Below, one piece after another: positions 57,178-64,000 of a stretch of DNA of 64,000 nucleotides; within the stretch, counting starts at the first letter, position 1; every line of letters begins with the position of its first letter. The position numbers were made by a program, and so were the translations under genes. The stretch is taken from the NCBI GenBank assembly GCA_946406115.1, contig OX291561.1:3030273-3094272 (forward strand), given 5' to 3'. A model generated the notes under the pieces. The model did no database searches and had not been told where the DNA came from. It saw only the letters and a list, made by a program, of their open reading frames with translations. The DNA comes from Apoda limacodes. Taxonomy: Eukaryota > Arthropoda > Insecta > Lepidoptera > Limacodidae.

Positions 57178-60100
57178 ATGGCTTGGCTTTTTGGATTTTT
57201 GTTGTTCTTGGTGAACTATCAGGCAGGTCTCTGTGGCTCTGTGGAAGATGGTACGGAACTTGTGATGGGGTTCATGGTAAATATGCGCTATATTATGTTT
57301 ATATATTATTTATGGTTATATACCTGCAACTAAAATTGAACAAAAGAGAAATGAGAATCCCTTTTGTGGATAATAATTGTGAAAATTTGGTCTATGTTTT
57401 TTGCTACATTCCGTAACATTGATAAGAACTTTTTCTGTGTTTATTACGATCACACCATAATAGTTTTATTCGACATTTTATAAATTAAGTCTAGTTTTTT
57501 GGTTTTTCATGACGTTTTGGACAAGTTTAGACCTTTATAGCATAAAACGTTATAATTTAGGTTTTTGGCTTTTGAACATGGACGTGTGACATGGACATCT
57601 TTATTTATAAAAGTCAGTATAATCGTAATAAATAAATATTTTAAGATTAGATAATAAAAAACAAGCAATTTAACTTTTATATAGTTTTTTGATGTGATAA
57701 AATGGATAAAATATGAATATATAATATAATATAATGATTCCTTATCTATGAAAAATCTAAAAAGATCAATAATGTCATAGATCACTATGACAATCTTGAT
57801 ATGTATTACAAATCAAGATTAGTTTTTTGCTATTTGTAAATTTTAAGTTTTTTTAAATTAAATGCAAATATTCCAGATGTCGATGTTTTAAAAAGCCCCG
57901 ACACAATTTATTATTTTAACTTAAACATTAAATTAAATTTAATATTAACATGTAAAACATGATTCTACAAAAAAAGAAAAAAAAAATTATCTTGACAATT
58001 GTAATAGAAATTAATTGCTTAATTATTTCTGAAAGTATTTTCATACATTTTGTTTTTATTTTAAGTAAACTCAACGGCAAAACAATGCTTTGCCGCATAT
58101 ATTAAGGACAGCTGAAAAACAGTTACTATACGACTCCTGAAACATATAATTACTCTACTAGGATATTATTTAATTTCAGGCTCACAGGCATGGAGATAGG
58201 ACGCCTGTTAGCTCCACAACTTCCTACAGCAACGATCCCGAGGCGTTGGAAGAGCTGATCGAACCTTATGGCTACGGGCAACTCACTGACGTATGATATT
58301 TTGATATAGAGTACTATAATATTTTAGCTATTTATGCAACTGCCACGAAATGAAGGTTACCTCTATTATAAGAGAGCCGCTTATCTATCGCTTCGTTTGT
58401 AACGAAACAGCATGGTATTAAAATAACTATAATGTTATATAAATATATATAATTAATATAATTACCTAAACTACACCGGAAGCACATTTATGAACTTTGA
58501 GACAAGGTATTGTAATGGGTCAAAATCTTGATGTTTTTTTTTTCGTTTTGAGACCTAGGGCATTATTGGGGACTATTTACAGTCTCTCTGCGTGTGTGCG
58601 TGTGTGTTTCTGAACATTTTTAAACTAAAAATCTCTGAATTTAATAAATCTGAGTGCTGTTGGGGTTTCGAAGATGTTTCATTAAAATATTTTATGAGTT
58701 TTCAATATTTCAAGATGCCTGATCTAATGTGACGAAGACAAACAAAGAGAAGAGAGCCCTTTCAGCAGCACTTCGTTTATCTTGCTACATTATAGCTTCT
58801 GCCAGCGGCTTCGCCCGCCCTAAATTTCGTTATCGACGTAGGTTCTTACGGCAACTCCTCAATTATAGAAAAAAAAAACAAACAATCAAATCTTTCCTCT
58901 TTAATGGCATAATACATTCGTGTCTGTGAAACCATCGAAATAGCCATATAAAATTTCGACCCAATCGGATCAGCCGATTAGAAGTTATGTGAAAAAGGCC
59001 GTAATTAAGTAATTAGGAATGTACGGAAGGATAATTCTTACTACCCGTTGTCCTATTACCCGTTTTACCGTATGAATGAAGCATTTACCCGCGGTAAAAA
59101 GTAGCCTATGTTCATCAGGGATAATGTCGGCTTCTAATGGTAAAAGAATTTTTCAAATCGGTCCTGTAGTTTCGGAGCCTATTAAATACAAACAAACAAT
59201 CAAATCTTTCCTCTTTATAATATTAATATAGATTTACCAATTCGAAGTTTATTTTTTGTTTAAAATGTGAAACTTTTCACTAACTCATTAAATAATATTA
59301 TCTTGACTAAGTCATTTTTCGCTTTAGTTGACTTCGTACTATATACGTTTTTTTTCTGTTAATCTTAAGCACAATAGTAACTATTTTAGCATCTTTAAAT
59401 AAAAATTGTACATTATTTTTTATTTATTTTAATTTGTGTTTTAAAAAAAAATTAGAAACCATAATAATCTTATCGAACAAAAAATTTATAGTAGGTATTT
59501 TTTCCAAATAATTAAACCAACACCTATTTTATTTAAATGTAAAGGAAATTACTTAAAAAAAATTAAATTTTTAAAAAATACTTAGGTGTGACATTTCCAA
59601 ACCAAAATAAAATGGTTTTTTAATTTTCGTCTGCTTATTCAAATGACTTAGAATATTAAAATTTGTGTCCTTAAAATTATCCTCAAAATAAAAATATCCA
59701 CAGGTCCACGTAGACGAAGCCGTAGGCGTTAGTTAGTATATTGGTTAGAATTTAAGTAAGTACTAAAGTCTAGAAAAAATCACAACTATAAAGATAATTT
59801 GCAGAGACTTTAAGATGGAGTTGATTTATTTTATTTATTATACGTATATTTCAGAATAATTAGAATAAAATTAAAACACCTGCATACTTTAAAGTATGGC
59901 AACGTTCGGAAATCCCAATACATAAATTAATAAATTTAGTATTATTTATTTGCGTTTTTAAAAGATTCATGATAATTTATTAATACCTACAACCATAGCT
60001 TATGAAAATAAAATTTTATATGTTTCGGATTCTCAAATTTTAATGGCTGACATTGAAACCGCCACAATAATATTATAAATTTTAACTTTTATTATTATTG

Positions 60101-62286
60101 ATATCCGGGACACCGCTATTCGAATGTCTTTGTTCCTCTCTATTTCTCATTTTTTCTTTTCAAATTGAATAAACTTTGTTCTTTTATTACGTCTGTATTT
60201 GTTATTAATAAAAATAAATACAGACGTGTATTTGTTATTACTAAATAATTATTGACAGTATATCACACGTTTGTGTTTAGTAACTAAGTGTTTCATTACA
60301 GATTGTATAGTTATTAGTTGAAAAATACTAAAAAGTATTTTATTATAAATTTAAATAGTTAAATTTCTTGCCGACTCTTTTCGGTAGAAATTAACATTGT
60401 TTAGATTGAATTGACGATTAAAAAGAGTACTCTAAACCCTACTTAAATAAATATTGTTTTGATTTAAAACAGAAAGGTGTTGAAACTGGATACAAACTGG
60501 GTCAATTCATACGCAAACGCTACAATGAGGCTCTGGCCTCAAAGTACAACAAGTCCGAAGTGTACATCCGCTCCACGGACTCTAGCCGGACGAAGATGAC
60601 AGTTCTCTCTGCCCTGGCCGCCATTTTCCCGCCTAATGAACGGAGTTGGAACCCAAACCTAAACTGGGCACCTACCCCGTATACCACTGTACCAGCCAAA
60701 TACGATTTTGTAAGTAACGTACCCGAAATAATATATATTTTTTAATAAAAAAGTTCTTAAAAGCAAAAAAAGCTTTATTTTTAAAAGGATGTTAGACGCT
60801 AGATGTTAGACGCTAGATGTTAGACGCTAGATGTTAGACGCTAGATGTTAGACGCTAGATGTTAGACGCTAGATGTTAGACGCTAGATGTTAGACGCTAG
60901 ATGTTAGACGCTAGATGTTAGACGCTAGATGTTAGACGCTAGATGTTAGACGCTAGATGTTAGACGCTAGATGTTAGACGCTAGATGTTAGACGCTAGAT
61001 GTTAGACGCTAGATGTTAGACGCTAGATGTTAGACGCTAGATGTTAGACGCTAGATGTTAGACGCTAGATGTTAGACGCTAGATGTTAGACGCTAGATGT
61101 TAGACGCTAGATGTTAGACGCTAGATGTTAGACGCTAGATGTTAGACGCTAGATGTTAGACGCTAGATGTTAGACGCTAGATGTTAGACGCTAGATGTTA
61201 GACGCTAGATGTTAGACGCTAGATGTTAGACGCTAGATGTTAGACGCTAGATGTTAGACGCTAGATGTTAGACGCTAGATGTTAGACGCTAGATGATAAA
61301 TACCAAATAAGACATATTTTGACTCTTTATAAATAAAAATGCAGATGTTATTTGTACTTATCCGGAAAATATATTTTCAGAATTTGGGTTCACTGAACTG
61401 TCCCACATTTACAAGTGCCTACTACAGTCTATTCCTCAGCCCTTCATCAAGATTCGACGAATACGCCGACGTGTACAAAACTTTGGCGGAGATTGGAATT
61501 GATATCACTTCATATCCATGTTTAATTTCTGCAGTATACGACGTCTATGTTTCTCAGGTAAAGTTTTTTTTTGACATATATTTTTATGGTCCAGTACCCA
61601 TCTCAAACTTATTTTGATATTTTATTAACTTTCAATTGTTTATTTAAAATTCTGTTGCTTTTCCCGCGTTTGAAATTAGGTATTTTTTACCTGATTTTTT
61701 TTTTCTGGCCCTGTAATGGAATTGCACGGAATTTATCTTTTAACAACAAGAAACTAAAACTCGTGTTAAAAAGTACTCACTTTTGCAACAAATGGTTTTG
61801 CTTTTGAAAAGTTTGAAAATAAATGAGGGTCGACTCATTTAGCAGTGATACAGAGGTAAATTTAAAGTAATCTGTTAAAATTCGATGCAGTAACAAAACT
61901 TATTACTTTAAAACAAAAAATTGCCTTTCTTTATCTTGAGCGTGTTAAAATAGCCCTTATTAAATGACAGTTTGATAAACTACTATTACCTAACTGTGCA
62001 ATAAATACGTATTTGTAGAGAAGCGCATATAAAAACGGTCAAATTCCCTACATTTAGGACAAAGTCTATTTATTTAGGTTACAAACTACATCATAATTGA
62101 GGAAAAATCAATGAACTCTACAAAGAATTAACCATATTATATTATATATCCCCTTATTTTTCCAGCTTAGTTTGGGTTTACCTTTAGACCCTGCTGCTGA
62201 GGCGATCTTCCCTAGAATACAAGCTGCCGCCGGAGTTGCCTGGGACATTATATATGGTGGCGACAAATACGTTTCTCTTCTCTCTG
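57178..62286 (+). CDS. Histidine acid phosphatase (branch 2), five exons, 3' end beyond the window
   Basis: Exons 57178-57276, 58180-58290, 60473-60709, 61381-61557 and 62166-62286, all with GT/AG borders; the first four junctions are in phase 0 and the last in phase 1. Together they give 248 residues; insect relatives are about 380-420, so the last third, with the second catalytic HD motif, is beyond the window. Residues 1-20 form a signal peptide (MAWLFGFLLFLVNYQAGLCG), so the protein is secreted or lysosomal. The active-site motif RHGDRTP is at 36-42, with the phosphate-accepting His at 37; RSTDSSRT (103-110) gives a further active-site Arg. NKS at 96-98 is a glycosylation site. It hydrolyses phosphomonoesters at acid pH. 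Relatives include insect testicular and venom acid phosphatases; which one cannot be told. Confidence 0.92.
58793..59234 (+). mobile_element. Lepidopteran-type short interspersed repeat in intron 2 of the phosphatase gene
   Basis: Starts 'agcttctgccagcggcttcg' and ends 'aatcaaatctttcctcttta' plus 'taatattaatataga'. An extra copy of the 'caaacaatcaaatctttcct' tail sits near the head (58878). The body includes 'aaagtagcctatgttcatca' and 'tttttcaaatcggtcctgta', standard for this family. Sense orientation. Confidence 0.75.
60787..61295. repeat. 14-bp minisatellite, 36 near-identical units, in phosphatase intron 3
   Basis: The unit agatgttagacgct repeats without visible variation from 60787 (first base differs) to 61290, which is 504 bp or exactly 36 units, then a partial unit to 61295. 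It starts about 80 bp after the exon 3 donor and ends about 85 bp before exon 4. The unit is not a multiple of three and carries a TAG, so it cannot be coding in all frames. Such uniformity suggests recent expansion. Confidence 0.97.
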
Positions 62287-62656
62287 GTGAGAAACAATAC
62301 GAAATTAAATACTTAAGAAAATAAAACAAAGGGGTATTTGTTTATGTAAAGGGTGATAACCATTTTAATAAGGGCTGGACTGATTTAACTGTAGTTAAAT
62401 CAGTCCTGCAAAAGTGTTTAATCAACTTAAGCCTATAGTTTATGTATATGACAATTAATTTGTAAAAAGGGACTAAAAATTAATAGTTTAGTAATAAATT
62501 AATTAATTAGCTGGTAAAACTAAGAGAGAAACTAGTTTCTATGGAATAGTTAAACAGCCAACGGAGATTGTGGAGACTTAATTAGTGAATATTTATACAT
62601 TCATTAGTCTATAATAGTAAAAATAGAGGAAAACAAAAAACAAAAACAAGTTGAAG

Positions 62657-64000
62657 GTGCCTATACAGGTCTCATAGCGGTGACACGGACGTAACTCGAC
62701 TCTTCACGCACCTGAGTTTGACGACTGACAAAGTTCTAGAGCAATATCCCACAGCAGAACTAGTTATTTTGGGAGACTTTAACGCCCACCATCGCGAGTG
62801 GCTCAGTTCTCGAACCAATAACTATGCTGGGATATCTGCTCATGAATTTGCTCTGACCTATGGATTCTCTCAGCTGGTACTTTCTCCAACGAGAATACCA
62901 GATATAGAGGAACATACGAGCTCCTTACTGGACCTTCTGCTGACTACTCGTCCGGACGGGTACTCCGTCTCAGTGGATGCGCCTCTTGGCTCCTCGGACC
63001 ACTGTCTCGTTCGGACTCAAGTGTCATGCACACAACCTGATCCTTCTGGGCCAACTAACTGGCGTCGTGTGTGGCACTATAAGTCGGCAGACTGGGATGG
63101 ATTGCGTGAATTTTACGCATCGTACCCGTGGAGGCAGATCTGCTTTAACTCAGAAGATTCTGACGTCTGCGCAGCCGCAGTCACTGAGACAATCCTTGCT
63201 GGTATGGAATGCTATATTCCTAACCCGCGAGTAGCTGCCGGCGTCAAAAAACGACCGTGGTTTAATAGGTCTTGCAGAAAAGCTAAAATTCTTAAGCAAA
63301 ATGCATATGAGGCTTGGACCACGGCTCGTTATAATAAGGATCCGAATATTTCTGAGTTAAAACGCAAATTAAATGCTGCCTCGAGGTTCAGTAAGAAAGC
63401 AACTGCCAGAGCAAAATTCCAATTCATCGGCAAAATAGGTGGGCGACTTGCGAGCTATCCTTCTGGGAGTCGTGCTTTCTGGTCGCTTGCCAAAGCTGCC
63501 GAAGGGAACTTCTGCCAGTCGTCGTTACCACCACTGCGAAAGACCGATGGTGACTTGGCCCATAGTGCTAAAGAGAAAGCCGATCTACTGGGCAGTCTCT
63601 TTGCCTCGAACTCGAATATGAACGATGAAGGCGCTGTACCACCTACTATACCGTGGTGCGGTAAGTCCATGCCGGAAATCTCCATAACGCAGCGGGAGGT
63701 CAGGCGGGCGTTGCTTTCTCTAGACGTTCATAAGTCGAGTGGGCCAGACGGTATACCAGCAGTGGTGCTTAAGCAGTGTGCTCCTGAGTTATGTCCTGTA
63801 CTCACGCGCCTCTTCGCGCTTTCCTACCACACTAGGCAATTTCCGTCTACATGGAAGACTGCGAATGTGCACCCGGTGCCCAAAAAGGGCGATAGATCAG
63901 ATCCATCGAATTACAGGCCTATCGCTATTACCTCTCTCCTCTCTAAGGTGATGGAGCGTGTGATCAACACACAGCTTCTAAGATACCTAGAAGTACACGA
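62657..64000 (+). mobile_element. Jockey/CR1-like LINE copy H, open frame to the window end
   Basis: 5'-truncated within the endonuclease (starts at LYRSHSGDTDVTRLF) and continuing past position 64000. The frame from 62661 is open for 446 codons without a stop: LGDFNAHHREWLSSRTN, SSDHCLVRTQ (end of endonuclease), the linker KKRPWFNRSCRKAKILK and HSAKEKADLLGSLFASNS, and the first RT motif PSNYRPIAITSLLSKVMERV. All other copies here have stops or frameshifts in the same region, so this is the youngest or best preserved. It lies in sense orientation after exon 5 of the acid phosphatase gene. No ATG start of its own is expected because of the truncation. Confidence 0.95.

Noticed and set aside
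57183..57416. + strand frame starting MAFWIFVVLGELSG
   Set aside because: It is an alternative frame over exon 1 of the acid phosphatase and lacks family features; the ATG at 57178 gives a signal peptide and splices in frame to RHGDRTP.
60787..61295. CRISPR-like array
   Set aside because: Units are directly joined with no unique spacers and the context is an insect intron; this is a minisatellite.
62287..62322. Reading exon 5 of the acid phosphatase through to the stop at 62320-62322 as the natural end of the protein
   Set aside because: It would lack the second catalytic motif and about a third of the usual length; a gtgaga donor at 62287 fits better.

Overview
The window looks like AT-rich nuclear DNA of a moth or butterfly. 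Three things point that way: a single-exon EF-hand gene of the juvenile hormone diol kinase / sarcoplasmic calcium-binding protein 2 type, retroelement families and short interspersed repeats of a kind common in Lepidoptera, and intron-containing genes with standard GT-AG borders. No prokaryotic features, rRNA genes or CRISPR arrays were seen. Most recognisable sequence is transposable-element debris, much of it nested. Host coding content is small.

Likely host genes: (1) a secreted histidine acid phosphatase on the + strand, five exons from 57178 to 62286, whose 3' exons lie beyond the window; (2) an intact 182-residue EF-hand protein (JHDK/SCP2 type) on the - strand at 49047-49595, and a paralogue on the same strand at 27707-28238 that has lost reading frame inside its first EF-hand; (3) a possible first exon of a THAP gene at 51387-51467; (4) an orphan terminal-exon-like frame at 44816-45038. 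A small two-exon gene (7138-7877) encoding a 64-residue basic peptide sits inside an insertion that splits a copia element.

Layout. 1-3417 and 34431-37986 are two direct copies of one composite repeat: a decayed LINE reverse transcriptase, a mariner transposase fragment and three units of a ~95-bp tandem repeat. 3780-11260 is an old minus-strand LINE into which a jockey-like fragment (4021-4692) and a whole copia element (4765-10440, 5-bp target duplication ACTTT) were inserted; the copia was itself entered by a 1.19-kb element. 11260-17640 holds LINE ends, a short interspersed repeat and an RTE-like LINE. One jockey/CR1-like LINE family occurs at least eight times (4021, 17645, 23905, 29646, 32028, 45138, 50363, 62657). 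The last copy has an uninterrupted frame to the window end and is probably the youngest; it lies in sense orientation in an intron of the acid phosphatase gene. 23190-23852 is a decayed DDE transposase gene; 30389-31688 is a BEL/Pao remnant; 37987-40240 is a second LINE type; 53330-53800 is an RTE-like remnant. Intron 3 of the phosphatase gene carries a near-perfect 14-bp minisatellite of 36 units.

The genes do not form a pathway visible here. The two EF-hand genes share direction, coding sequence and TATA-initiator spacing, so they are a gene duplication separated by about 21 kb of retroelements. All assignments come from reading sequence by eye; no database search was run.
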